Below, piece by piece: positions 1 through 8,325 of a DNA stretch of 51,738 nucleotides (position 1 is its first letter; every line of letters begins with the position of its first letter). Below the pieces are notes generated by a model that saw only the letters and a program-made list of their open reading frames with translations, was not told where the DNA came from and ran no database searches. A program made the position numbers and the translations under genes. The DNA comes from Acidobacteriota bacterium (GTDB lineage: Bacteria; Acidobacteriota; Terriglobia; Terriglobales; Acidobacteriaceae), in the NCBI GenBank assembly GCA_003225005.1, contig QIAN01000213.1:1-51738 (forward strand). The letters run 5' to 3'.

Positions 1-14
1 CTTGTTTGCCATGG

Positions 15-221
15 CTATGCCGCTTCGGCGGCGGCGTCCTCATCCTGGAGCATGGAGCGGATCTGCTCGCGCAGTTCAGGCGTCTCTTGGTGGCCATGCA
101 CTGTCTTCGCATGCAGGACAGCGAGGTCCAGAACGTCGTCTTCTGTGCCTGAAATGACGATTGAGCAGGATTTCTCCGACGGGAAACGGCGACAATCGAT
201 CACTTTGCGGTGTTCGGCCAT
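15..221 (-). CDS. DUF1059 family small protein
   Basis: A 68-residue protein. The reading frame is open further upstream, but I chose the ATG at 221 because a strong GGAGG Shine-Dalgarno lies 6 bases before it. The N-terminus reads MAEHRKVIDCRRFPSEKSC, followed by a short segment ILDL-like with the H-A-K-T-V-H-G-H pattern typical of DUF1059 proteins, which are small single-domain proteins of unknown function. There is no signal peptide or membrane segment, so it is probably cytosolic. The C-terminus is Ala/Asp/Glu rich. The upstream 50 codons of the same frame show no recognisable domain and I treat them as noncoding. About 300 bases separate it from the kinase remnant and hold no supportable gene. 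Confidence 0.75.
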   Translation of the reverse strand: MAEHRKVIDCRRFPSEKSCSIVISGTEDDVLDLAVLHAKTVHGHQETPELREQIRSMLQDEDAAAEAA

Positions 222-518
222 TGTGCCTCCTTGGAACGTCGAGATTATAGGCTCGTCCTGACGCGGGTTCAAGCCATCTGATTTCTCATTTGCGTGCTTT
301 GGGTGGGCGAAGGCGCGCCTGCCGGGGGGTACCAGGACAGATTGACGGTAAATAGGGTTCTGAAAGAGCACGAGGTATGGGTTACCGAATGTACCGGCTA
401 CATAGGTAACAACCTCGGGCCGAACGGCGGGTTGTCGAGTGGTTCCAGCAAGCGGTTTCGGGTCGCTCAGAGAGAGTTTGTTCTCAATAGAAGAGAAGTG
501 TTTTCTGTCTCTCCCTCC

Positions 519-984
519 CTAGCGACCGTCAGGGGTCAGCCGCAGGTTAGTCGGCTTCAGATCGCGGTGGATGACACCTTGCTCGTGCGCTGCGGCCATT
601 CCCTCGACCAGTTGCAACCCCAGCCGCATAAACTCTTTTTCCGGCAGAGCATGATTCGCAATTCTCTGGCTCAGCGTTACACCGGGCACGTACTCCATCA
701 CCAGAAAGCTGATCCCTTGCTGCGTATCAAAATCGTGGATGGTGGCGATGTTGGGATGGTTCAGCTTCGACAGCGCCAGGGCTTCCTTGCGGAAATGTTT
801 GCGCGCGGAATCGTCGGAGAACGTCTTGGGCGGCAGTACCTTGATGGCGACGTTGCGGTCGAGGTGTTCATCGCGGGCGCGATAGACTTCGCCCGATGCC
901 GCCGGGGCCAATCCTCTCGGCGATGAGGTAGTGGCCCAGACGGAGGGCAACAAGTGGATCCTGGCCGAACGCTCGGCTGGCCAT
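519..984 (-). pseudogene. Remnant of a Pkn-type Ser/Thr protein kinase, frameshifted and truncated
   Basis: The gene begins at an ATG at 984 (MASRAFGQDP...LGHYLIAERIGPGG) and then needs a one-base shift inside the glycine-rich loop, at about 896-902, to continue as GEVYRARDEHLDRNVAIKVL. After the shift the kinase fold is plain: VAIK with the ATP-binding Lys, a C-helix Glu region (HFRKEALALSKLNHPNI), hinge LVMEYVPG, and the catalytic loop HRDLKPTN. The frame then stops directly after LTPDGR, before the DFG motif, and no DFG, APE or C-lobe is seen downstream. One indel plus loss of about half the catalytic domain makes this a dead gene. Such kinases are abundant in Acidobacteriota, usually with a C-terminal sensor part, and none is visible here. 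Confidence 0.8.
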
Positions 985-1102
985 GGGAAAAAGCTCCTGC
1001 TCCTTCACCTGCCCATTCTAGGCTCTGGGTTAAAAGGAATCGACCAAAAAACTGGGCGAGCCGCAACATGCCCTGCCTCTTTAAAATCTATCGGACAAAC
1101 CG

Positions 1103-1640
1103 TTAGACGATCCACTTGGCTGCACGCCCAACGAAACGTGATGAAATTGTAATGAACGGAGCATCAGAACCCGTCAAATCGAAAACACAACTGACAGGAC
1201 GGTCGTGCTTGTAAGTCGTGTTGCATTTTGTTGTGGGAGTTGTTTTCTCTTGCCGCTCAAGAGCTTCATCCAGTCGGTCCACGAACGAAACGTTGGCTCC
1301 GGGGATGAGACGTCGGTAGATATCGACGGTCACCTGGATCGAACTGTGCCCCATTGGCTCCTTCACGTATACGATCGAGGTCGCTCTGGATCAGCAAGGA
1401 GCCGAATGAATGTCTGGGATCGTGCAGTCTGATCTTCCGTAGCCCGGCCTCGGTGAGCGCCGGGTGAAGGTAGCGGTGGCAGAGGTTGTCGGGATCCAGA
1501 ATCGTCCCGTCCGGCGACGGGAACCCAAGTTCGTCGGAGATGTCAAGTTGGGCGCCAAAGCTGATGGCGTAGTAGTTGTCATAGATCCCAAGTGCGGAAG
1601 GACGAAGAGACTTTTGATTCGCCTTTGTCCCTGCCAGAGC
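1103..1640 (-). pseudogene. C-terminal remnant of a tyrosine recombinase/phage integrase
   Basis: Two overlapping frames together make the C-terminal half of a tyrosine integrase. The upstream frame carries ELGFPSPDGTILDPDNL and then RLHDPRHSFGSLLIQ, which matches the family HxxR box (usually HDLRHT). The other frame, entered after a one-base shift near 1370-1380, carries KEPMGHSSIQVTVDIYRR and LIPGANVSFVDRLDE, with the GH box and the nucleophilic Tyr. The N-terminal SAM-like domain and the first catalytic Arg are missing. The segment between about 1640 and 1919 stays open but has no integrase similarity that I can see. No att site or partner mobile genes were recognised, so the element itself seems to have decayed or moved. 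Confidence 0.75.
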
Positions 1641-1924
1641 GGAGCCACCCTGCAGGAACCGATTGGAACGCTCGCCCACTAGCTCGCTAAAGACACGCCA
1701 GTCCCACTTGTCTGGGGACCCGGCGCCCCTTCGGAGGGCGATATCCATACACGAAACTGTAGTCGAACACGCCAGGTCGGCGATCTCCTTTTGTGTCCAG
1801 AAAAACTGGTGAATGATCCGTCCAGCCAGACCTCGTGGTTCAAGCGAGGCCATGCCAGTCACAGCCCCAACCATGAAGCCGGGCGCATTCGTGACCTGGA
1901 CCACGCCTCCGAACCCCAACTATT

Positions 1925-2278
1925 CTATCGGAGCAGAGCGAGAGCTCTACAGGTCTTGCCGATGATCCCGCGTTGGACAGGATTCAGTCCCACAAATTCA
2001 AACCCATACCGATGGTCGGAGCGACTGCGTACAACTGCATTCACGCTAAGAGGATTGCTCACAACCGGTACAAAGAACTTGAAATTCACAGCCGTGCCCG
2101 CGTCCCATCCAGTCACGAATAAAGCGGCCACGCCGGCTTCACTGATATTAAGCGCCCAACCGCGCATAACTTCCTGTTTTTCCCTTCCGAACATGGCAAC
2201 GTGGATTTCAGTGTCGATCTCATGCCGTGGGAATCGCCGCGCTTCAATTGAGCCTTCGTGCCCCTCGGGATAATTCAT
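1925..2278 (-). CDS. Stand-alone PilZ domain protein
   Basis: A 117-residue protein consisting of one PilZ domain. Both c-di-GMP contact motifs are visible: RxxxR as RRFPRHE near residue 15, and the N-x-S-x-x-G motif as NISEAG near residue 45. The rest is beta-rich with a late YGFEFVGL strand, as usual in this family. There is no membrane segment, so it is probably a cytosolic c-di-GMP receptor acting on a partner protein. The start has no obvious Shine-Dalgarno. The 240 bases upstream (2279-2518) hold no gene. It lies next to the polysaccharide locus, and a second PilZ domain is found in the protein at 37,937. Confidence 0.8.
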   Translation of the reverse strand: MNYPEGHEGSIEARRFPRHEIDTEIHVAMFGREKQEVMRGWALNISEAGVAALFVTGWDAGTAVNFKFFVPVVSNPLSVNAVVRSRSDHRYGFEFVGLNPVQRGIIGKTCRALALLR

Positions 2279-2518
2279 CGGGAGCTATCATTTCCTCACT
2301 CCGGCCCGCCTTGCCCGCCTTTCGCCGCGCCGTTGCAAAAGCCGAACAAACTGCCCACGACAATCTTTTGACCCGACGGCACACTACGCCCCGGGGATCG
2401 AACGCGTCTGATGATGGAGGAATGCAGCCGGGCGCACCCCACAGGCACAGGCGGCATTATCGTTTCGATGACCTGGGATTGATTGTGAGAACCATGAAAC
2501 CTTTGCTAGAGGACAACT

Positions 2519-3187
2519 TTACTGAGGACCAAGTTCCGCCTTGGTCGCGGAGCCAGACGTGGACCGGAGTCGCGCAGGAAGCTCCTTGATGGCAAATCCG
2601 GTCAGGGCAGACATGATGGACCCGGCGATGGTCAGGAAGAACGAGCCGGCATAGCGCGAAAACCATCCCACGCTGGAGGACGTCTCAGCCGGAACGCTGC
2701 CTGTCCCTTGCCAAGACAGGGAGAGCCCACTGCGGCGAGCGGAGACAGAGAGGCCACGCTCGGTGCTATGAGTAAAGTCCCCGCTGATGCTGTCCTCCTG
2801 CATCGCGGCGTCATCGGGCTCGATCCGCACGCGGACATTGCGCTGGCCGGACCGCACCGGTATCACCTGTGACAGGCTGCCCTGCGCCGAGGCAGTGGGA
2901 ATCAAGCCGAATCTCTTTCGTATGGAGCCGGAGACTTTGCCAGAGTAGACGAAATCACCGTCTACCCATACCGAGACCTGCGCGTTGTGGAAGCCGTGCT
3001 GCAACCTCAAATGCAAGGTAGCATCCTTGGCGGTAAACGCGCTGTACATCGCCATGAGCACGGCGGCGGCCAAGAACAAGCCCAGCACAACCCGAGCTTT
3101 GACAGGCACACGCATCGCCCAGTGGCGTGCATGGTGGAAGAGCAAGGACGATTTGGCGCGAAGCTGTGTGAGGTACTCTCGATTCAT
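2519..3187 (-). CDS. Single-pass membrane protein of unknown function
   Basis: I do not recognise the family. From the ATG at 3187 (MNREYLTQLRAKSS) it is 222 residues. The frame extends to a TTG at 3301, but that extension looks noncoding. A basic N-terminal segment (about 1-35) is followed by a transmembrane helix (VVLGLFLAAAVLMAMYSAF), then a beta-rich region of about 130 residues containing VSVWVDGDFVYSGKVSG, and a second hydrophobic stretch near the C-terminus (FFLTIAGSIMSALTGFAI). The middle part would lie outside the cytoplasm if the first helix is an anchor. The gene is downstream of, and on the same strand as, the polymerase/ligase gene at 3435-5030, with 247 bases between them. Confidence 0.55.
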   Translation of the reverse strand: MNREYLTQLRAKSSLLFHHARHWAMRVPVKARVVLGLFLAAAVLMAMYSAFTAKDATLHLRLQHGFHNAQVSVWVDGDFVYSGKVSGSIRKRFGLIPTASAQGSLSQVIPVRSGQRNVRVRIEPDDAAMQEDSISGDFTHSTERGLSVSARRSGLSLSWQGTGSVPAETSSSVGWFSRYAGSFFLTIAGSIMSALTGFAIKELPARLRSTSGSATKAELGPQ

Positions 3188-3434
3188 GGGGTAGTCTATT
3201 TTCGCCCGGAGGAGGCGTTCAGCTCCAGTTACCAAGGTGTAATTGGCCCAAGAAGTCACGCGATTGGCTGGTTTCTGCGAACCCGAAGAAGAATTCATCA
3301 AATTTTGGCCGACTTTCGCACCAGTCCAGCTTGAATTATCGTGGGGATTGTTGTGGAGTTCTCTGTGTTCGGGTGCTCGCGCGACGCCCGCAATTCAACG
3401 CTTCGCTGGTTATATTGTTCTGGGGATCGTGTCC

Positions 3435-5030
3435 CTAGCGTGCTTCTACTCGAACAGTGGCTGGTAGAGTCCGGTTCTCGTCGAGAACAATGCTCTGCAA
3501 AGCGAACGCCAGGCCCATTAGAAACCAGAAAACGATCATCGATTCTGCGTCACCGAAGTTGTACTGGAGCGTCGCGGTCAACAAGACGGCCACAAGACCG
3601 CCGAAAATTCCAGAGGCGAGGCCGTGGGGAAACCAGCCCCGGTTTCTGGTTGCGGTTGAAAGTCGCATGAGGTAACGGAAATACCCTGCCATGAGCCACA
3701 ACCAAGCCGCCAAGGCGGGTAACCCACACTCTACGGCGAGCTGTATCGGCGTCGAATGGAAATGGCTCCTCAGAGCGTAACGACGGTTGGCTTCGAGGTC
3801 CCACCGCTGCCAGTGTCCCACAACACTGTCAAGCCCGACCCCGAACAGGGGATGGGCGCGTATGAATTTAAGGCTATCTCGCCACATCAGGAGGCGGTAT
3901 TGACTGCCAGGGTCGCTGAGGTCCAGCCACTTCTGGGCGCGATGAGTTTGAACCCAGTTCAGGCTTAGCAGGAGCACTACGAAAAAAACCACTGATATTA
4001 CTTGGCGGGTCTTCCCACCCGCGTCCTTCCAACTTATCAGGAAACAGCCAAACAACAGGCTGGCAAGAGATATCCGCGTGAGAGTGAGAACTACAACCGC
4101 GGCAATCAACAGGAAAGTAAGACCCAAGGGAAACCTCAAGCGGATACCCGCCCCAGGTGCGACCAAGAGCCCCCAGGCAACAAGGCCGATGAGGACCATG
4201 ACTTCTGAATAGGGAAAGTAGTGTTTCAGAGTACCTTGGGCGCGCTGCGGTCGGCCACGAATCAATCCTATGCCCCGCTGTTTTAAGGTGCCTTCCAACG
4301 CATCCTTCCGGCCAATCGCCATTTGCACATGCGCAATCGGAGCTCCCCGGGCCACTGTGAGCTCTACTCCTGAGTCCATCGGCGACAGGTCGAGCCTGTC
4401 AAACAACTGTCGTGGAGTGTGGACCGTGGCTCCGTCAACCATCTGAACAATGTCTCCGGGAAGCAAACCAAATTGATATAGAGCGACCGCAGCGCGGTCA
4501 TCTGCCATCAATTCAACCCCGATGCCCACCGTGTACTGCCAGGCTGTGATAGCGACGCTAGCCATGCACGCTGCAAACAAAAGGCCGACCAGGATCTTCA
4601 CCTGCCGCAGACTCTTAAGGTTTTGACCTATCAGTACCGCGATTGTCAGGTCGGTGATGCCCCTCATCCGTCCCCAGCTAAGTAAGGGCTCACTTGAGAA
4701 GATGGTCGAGGCACCGGTGAACAATAGAAACAGTAGCAGGGGAAGAGCCAACGGTTGACGGTGGAACTTCCGTCCGTCGACTAAGATTTTTACCAGCCAG
4801 ACTAGTAGCGCCGCACGGAAAGCAGTTACGGCCCCTTTGGTGGCCAGTGGCGCGCAGAGCGCAAAAGCGGTGAGACAAAAGAAGAGAGCAGCGTCGAGCC
4901 AGCCTGCTGGTCGATGAGTTGCCGAAGAACTGCTGGCGGGCATCAGCATAGGCGCTTGGGAGCACACGCCGGTTTCATCAATTCGTAAGGGATGGCTGGC
5001 TGATGGGGGGATGACATTTCTCAATTGCAT
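3435..5030 (-). CDS. O-antigen polymerase/ligase (Wzy_C type) with a PDZ-like insertion
   Basis: A 531-residue polytopic membrane protein of the O-antigen ligase/polymerase superfamily (PF04932). This family joins polyprenyl-linked glycans or transfers them to lipid A-core at the periplasmic face. About ten hydrophobic segments are visible, and the diagnostic HPLFGVGLDSV motif lies in the C-terminal half, followed by the large loop region with the LRSHFHSTPIQL motif. Unusual is a soluble stretch at about residues 175-240 with GLLPGDIVQMVDGATV, the pattern of a PDZ carboxylate-binding region, placed between membrane segments. An alternative start is the ATG at 4949; neither has a clear Shine-Dalgarno. 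It is divergent from the initiating transferase at 5107. Polymerase and ligase cannot be told apart by sequence alone. Confidence 0.8.
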   Translation of the reverse strand: MQLRNVIPPSASHPLRIDETGVCSQAPMLMPASSSSATHRPAGWLDAALFFCLTAFALCAPLATKGAVTAFRAALLVWLVKILVDGRKFHRQPLALPLLLFLLFTGASTIFSSEPLLSWGRMRGITDLTIAVLIGQNLKSLRQVKILVGLLFAACMASVAITAWQYTVGIGVELMADDRAAVALYQFGLLPGDIVQMVDGATVHTPRQLFDRLDLSPMDSGVELTVARGAPIAHVQMAIGRKDALEGTLKQRGIGLIRGRPQRAQGTLKHYFPYSEVMVLIGLVAWGLLVAPGAGIRLRFPLGLTFLLIAAVVVLTLTRISLASLLFGCFLISWKDAGGKTRQVISVVFFVVLLLSLNWVQTHRAQKWLDLSDPGSQYRLLMWRDSLKFIRAHPLFGVGLDSVVGHWQRWDLEANRRYALRSHFHSTPIQLAVECGLPALAAWLWLMAGYFRYLMRLSTATRNRGWFPHGLASGIFGGLVAVLLTATLQYNFGDAESMIVFWFLMGLAFALQSIVLDENRTLPATVRVEAR

Positions 5031-5106
5031 TTCGCAAGCCTGTTCTTGCGTGGCCGTTGCTAGGCGTTATGGTACACTTTGTCTTTCTGCGCTTCAGCAA
5101 GGCAAA

Positions 5107-6534
5107 ATGTTTTCCCGTCGTTCTCGATTTCTTGGTGTTGCCTGCGTACTAAGTGATTCCATCCCGACAGGACTGGCTTTTCTGCTCGCCTATTGGGTTC
5201 GAGTGTGGATTGGCCATACAGGTTCTCTATCTCCGATTTATCCACTGAGGGTCTATCTTCCGCTTTTGCTGGCATCCCTCTTCGTCTTTCCCATCCTCGG
5301 ATACTTGCTCGGAGCGTATCAAGGGGTGGAAATGCGTCGCCCCAGGGATATCGCAAACGACGTCGTCAAAATGACCAGCTTGGGATTCTTGATTCTTTTA
5401 ACAGGCCTCTTTCTTTTTAAGGGAGACTATGTCAGTCGAAGTCTCCTGCTGGTATTTGCTGTTTTCCACTTCTTGCTGTTAGGCGTAGGCCGCGCAATAT
5501 TCATCTACGGAATCAGCCCCCGAAACAGGCAAGAACGTTATCGCCATTTTGTCATTGTAGGGACCGGTGTAGCCGCTGCCGAATTGGCTTCGCTGTTGGA
5601 AGAGGGCGAACGATTTGGCTTGCGTCTCCTGGGCTTCGTGAGCACCGCGACTGGCGAATCCAGCCCGCCAGCGGGTTTGCGCGGGTCATACCCCGTGGTT
5701 CCCCTGGAGAAACTCTCTGAATTACTTCACAACCATATTGTCGATGAGGTTGTTTTGACTGCAGCAAAGATGGAGGAGCTATCCAAACTAGAGCCTTTGA
5801 TGCAGCAATGCGAGCGGGAAGGGGTGCGCATGCGCATGCATCTGAACTTCCTGTCGACTGTCTTTTCCCACGTTTACGTGGAACACTTCGCTCACGTACC
5901 CCTTTTGACTTTCACCAGCACCGCTCCAGATGAGGGAGGGATGTTGCTGAAGCGCATCATGGACTTCTCCTTGGCCGCTGTGGCGCTGGTTGTGTTATCC
6001 CCGGTGTTTATCTTTTTGGCTGCGCTCGTCGGCCTGACCTCGCCTGGACCAATTTTCTATCGGCAGACCCGCTGCGGGCTGGGAGGACGCAAGTTCAGCC
6101 TCCTCAAGTTTCGCTCGATGGTTGACAATGCTGAAGACAGTTTGCCCCATCTGGAGGACTTGAATGAGGCCGACGGTCCTGCCTTCAAGATGCGCGATGA
6201 TCCGCGGTGCACGAATGTCGGGCGTTGGATGCGGGCGTTTAGTCTGGATGAGCTTCCACAGCTCTGGAATGTCCTGCGCGGCGACATGTCGTTGGTCGGA
6301 CCGAGGCCACCTTTACCATCGGAAGTGGAGCAATACGAATCTTGGCAGCGGCGACGCCTGCGCATGCGCCCTGGGTTGACCTGCTTGTGGGCTCTGGAGG
6401 GACGTAGTCAACTGCGCTTCGATCGCTGGGTCAAGCTCGATCTTCTCTACATCGACCGATGGTCCATCTGGCTGGACTGCAAGATTCTCTTAAAGACCAT
6501 TCCTGCGGTGCTCTCCGGTAAGGGAGCACACTAG
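5107..6534 (+). CDS. Initiating polyprenyl-phosphate sugar-phosphate transferase (WbaP/WcaJ type)
   Basis: A 475-residue membrane enzyme that loads the first sugar-1-phosphate onto undecaprenyl phosphate at the inner membrane. I chose the ATG at 5107, which has AAGG five bases upstream; the frame is open back to 5011 but would then overlap the divergent gene. Four N-terminal transmembrane helices (about residues 8-135) precede a Rossmann-like CoA_binding_3 region (YRHFVIVGTGVAAAELA, about 147-250). The catalytic bacterial sugar transferase domain follows (PF02397, about 280-475), with the re-entrant helix RIMDFSLAAVALVVLSPVF, KFRSMV, SLDELPQLWNVLRGDMS and LVGPRPP. The family is sure. The sugar, glucose or galactose, cannot be read from sequence. 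Confidence 0.93.
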   Translation: MFSRRSRFLGVACVLSDSIPTGLAFLLAYWVRVWIGHTGSLSPIYPLRVYLPLLLASLFVFPILGYLLGAYQGVEMRRPRDIANDVVKMTSLGFLILLTGLFLFKGDYVSRSLLLVFAVFHFLLLGVGRAIFIYGISPRNRQERYRHFVIVGTGVAAAELASLLEEGERFGLRLLGFVSTATGESSPPAGLRGSYPVVPLEKLSELLHNHIVDEVVLTAAKMEELSKLEPLMQQCEREGVRMRMHLNFLSTVFSHVYVEHFAHVPLLTFTSTAPDEGGMLLKRIMDFSLAAVALVVLSPVFIFLAALVGLTSPGPIFYRQTRCGLGGRKFSLLKFRSMVDNAEDSLPHLEDLNEADGPAFKMRDDPRCTNVGRWMRAFSLDELPQLWNVLRGDMSLVGPRPPLPSEVEQYESWQRRRLRMRPGLTCLWALEGRSQLRFDRWVKLDLLYIDRWSIWLDCKILLKTIPAVLSGKGAH

Positions 6535-6550
6535 CCTCTATCGTAGAGTT

Positions 6551-7181
6551 CTAGCTTCCACGCTTTGGCGGGCGATAGGCGATCAGGGTCTCGGAATAAA
6601 ATGTTACCCGACATCCAATCACACCGCCATCGGGCAACAAGCGTTGAAGCTGGCGCTTGGTCAGTAGATTCAAGTTGCCGTATGGCGTCCTGCCCAAACT
6701 CCTAATGAGACTACGTTGCCATCTCTGCGGGAGAAATTGAACCATCGGCAGACGGTAATGTGGCTCGACTGGGTAGTACAAATTCGGCGTGGTCACAAAC
6801 CATCCTCTGCCGACGCGGGCTACTTCTGCAGCAAAGTGCTGCTGTGCATCGTGATCTACCAAGTGCTCGATGACTGCATTGGAATAGATCACGTCGAAGC
6901 TCTTGTCGCGAAAGGGGAGTGCACAACCCATCGAAGACCAGCGCCTTCACGCCAGGAAAACTACGCCGGTAATCCCGCACTTCGGACAATGAAATGCCGC
7001 CTCCGGTAACTTGGTCGCGATGCTCGTACAGGGACTCGAATTGCTCAGCGAATGCGAAATTGGGCCCTGAAGCTCCCACATTGAGAATGTGCATCGCCGG
7101 CGTCGGTTTCAGTAACTTGACGAAAAGGCGGAACTTTTCCTCGCGCGATTTTGTGTGAAGGTAGGAAAATAATTTGTTCAT
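6551..7181 (-). pseudogene. SAM-dependent methyltransferase with a frameshift
   Basis: Two frames together form one class I methyltransferase of about 210 residues. The first (from the ATG at 7181) gives MNKLFSYLHTKSREE, motif I as HILNVGASGPN and GVKALVFDG. The second continues CALPFRDKSFDVIYSNAVIEHL, with the post-II and motif III pattern, and ends APKRGS-like at 6551. Removing one base in the run at about 6925-6930 restores a continuous VFDGCALPFRDKSFD. The damage may be a real mutation or an assembly indel; nothing else in the gene looks decayed. It is convergent with the initiating transferase, 16 bases apart. The substrate is unknown; the context suggests a sugar or lipid of the polysaccharide pathway. 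Confidence 0.75.
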
Positions 7182-7315
7182 CGTTCTGGAAGTTGCGTGA
7201 TGGAGAATCGTCGCTCATCCGCTGCTCCTTCATCTCGGATGCTAAGATGAGCAGACTGTCGCTGTGCTATGCGGCAAAATGAGATCTTCATTTCTTAGTT
7301 TCAGCTGGCCGTGCC

Positions 7316-8314
7316 ATGGTCTCCGTTCTGATCACAACCTACAACTCAGCGCGCTTCTTGAAAACATGTCTGGAATCGCTGCTACAGCAAGTCTACAAGC
7401 CACTTGAGGTGATCGTTGTCGACAATGCGTCTAGCGACGGCACGCGAGATGTCCTGGCAAACGTCGGACCTGGACTCACCGTCATCTATAACGATAACAA
7501 CATTGGCTTTGCCGCAGCCCAGAATCAGGCCGCACGACTGGCAAAGGGAAACTGGCTGCTCTCTCTTAATCCGGACGTTGTCGTCAGTCGAGATTTTGTC
7601 GCCAAGGCGGTTGAGTGCGGGAACCTGGATCCAAAAACCGGCGCGGTTTGCGGCAAGCTTTTACGGTGGAACCCTGGCCGAAATCCAGAATTTACCCAAG
7701 TTATCGACTCAACTGGGATTTATTTCTTGCCCAACCTGCGTCATCTTGATCGCGGGGCCGGTGAGCCGGACCATGGGCAATTTGAACAAATGGAGTACGT
7801 CTTTGGCGCAACCGGTGCAGCTGCCCTTTACCGTCGGAGCATGGTCGACGATGTCTCGGTGAACGGAGAATTTTTCGACGAGCAGTTCTTTGCCTACCGC
7901 GAGGACGCGGACTTGGCCTGGCGGGCCCAGTTAATGGGCTGGCGGTGCGTGTATACCCCTGAGGCAGTTGCATGGCATGTGAGGCGAGTCACACCGGAGC
8001 GTCGCGGCCAGCTTCCGACCGAAATCAACTGGCATTCCGTCAAGAATCGCTTCTTGATGCGTGCGAAGAACATCTCGCTTCCGCTTTACGTCAGGTACTT
8101 CCTGCCGGTTACTTTCCGGGATCTGCAGGTAATTGGATATTGTTTGCTTGCCGACCGCAGACTCGCTTCTGCGTTGACCGCAGTTTGGAAATCCCGGCAT
8201 GAACTCAGAAGAAAACGTAAAGTTGTGCAATCGCGCAGGAGCGTATCAGACGAGGACCTTTCAATTTGGTTCTCAACTCGACCGGCTAGCGTCCCGTTGA
8301 ATCTTCCTGGCTAG
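7316..8314 (+). CDS. Glycosyltransferase family 2 (rhamnosyltransferase-like)
   Basis: A 332-residue cytosolic or membrane-associated inverting glycosyltransferase. The GT-A fold is clear: VSVLITTYNSARFLKTCLES at the N-terminus, VIVVDNASSDGT for nucleotide binding, NIGFAAAQN, the metal-site region LSLNPDVVV, and the acceptor/catalytic box FAYREDADLAWRAQ with an intact ED. The C-terminal part (about 245-332) is basic. The architecture resembles dTDP-rhamnosyltransferases of O-antigen loci, but the donor cannot be fixed. It is flanked by genes on the opposite strand, so it needs its own promoter in the 134 bases upstream. Confidence 0.88.
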   Translation: MVSVLITTYNSARFLKTCLESLLQQVYKPLEVIVVDNASSDGTRDVLANVGPGLTVIYNDNNIGFAAAQNQAARLAKGNWLLSLNPDVVVSRDFVAKAVECGNLDPKTGAVCGKLLRWNPGRNPEFTQVIDSTGIYFLPNLRHLDRGAGEPDHGQFEQMEYVFGATGAAALYRRSMVDDVSVNGEFFDEQFFAYREDADLAWRAQLMGWRCVYTPEAVAWHVRRVTPERRGQLPTEINWHSVKNRFLMRAKNISLPLYVRYFLPVTFRDLQVIGYCLLADRRLASALTAVWKSRHELRRKRKVVQSRRSVSDEDLSIWFSTRPASVPLNLPG

Positions 8315-8325
8315 AATGGTCGTTC

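Noticed and set aside
294-926. Long plus-strand open frame
   Set aside because: It is antisense to the kinase remnant, has no recognisable domain, and its composition follows the opposite strand's codons.
1266-1919. 217-codon frame read as one gene
   Set aside because: Only its later part resembles an integrase and it leaves that similarity by a frameshift; the N-terminal part has no support, so I annotated a remnant.
6536-6548. Small hairpin CTCTA-TCG-TAGAG between convergent genes
   Set aside because: Stem of only five pairs and no T-tract, too weak to call a terminator.
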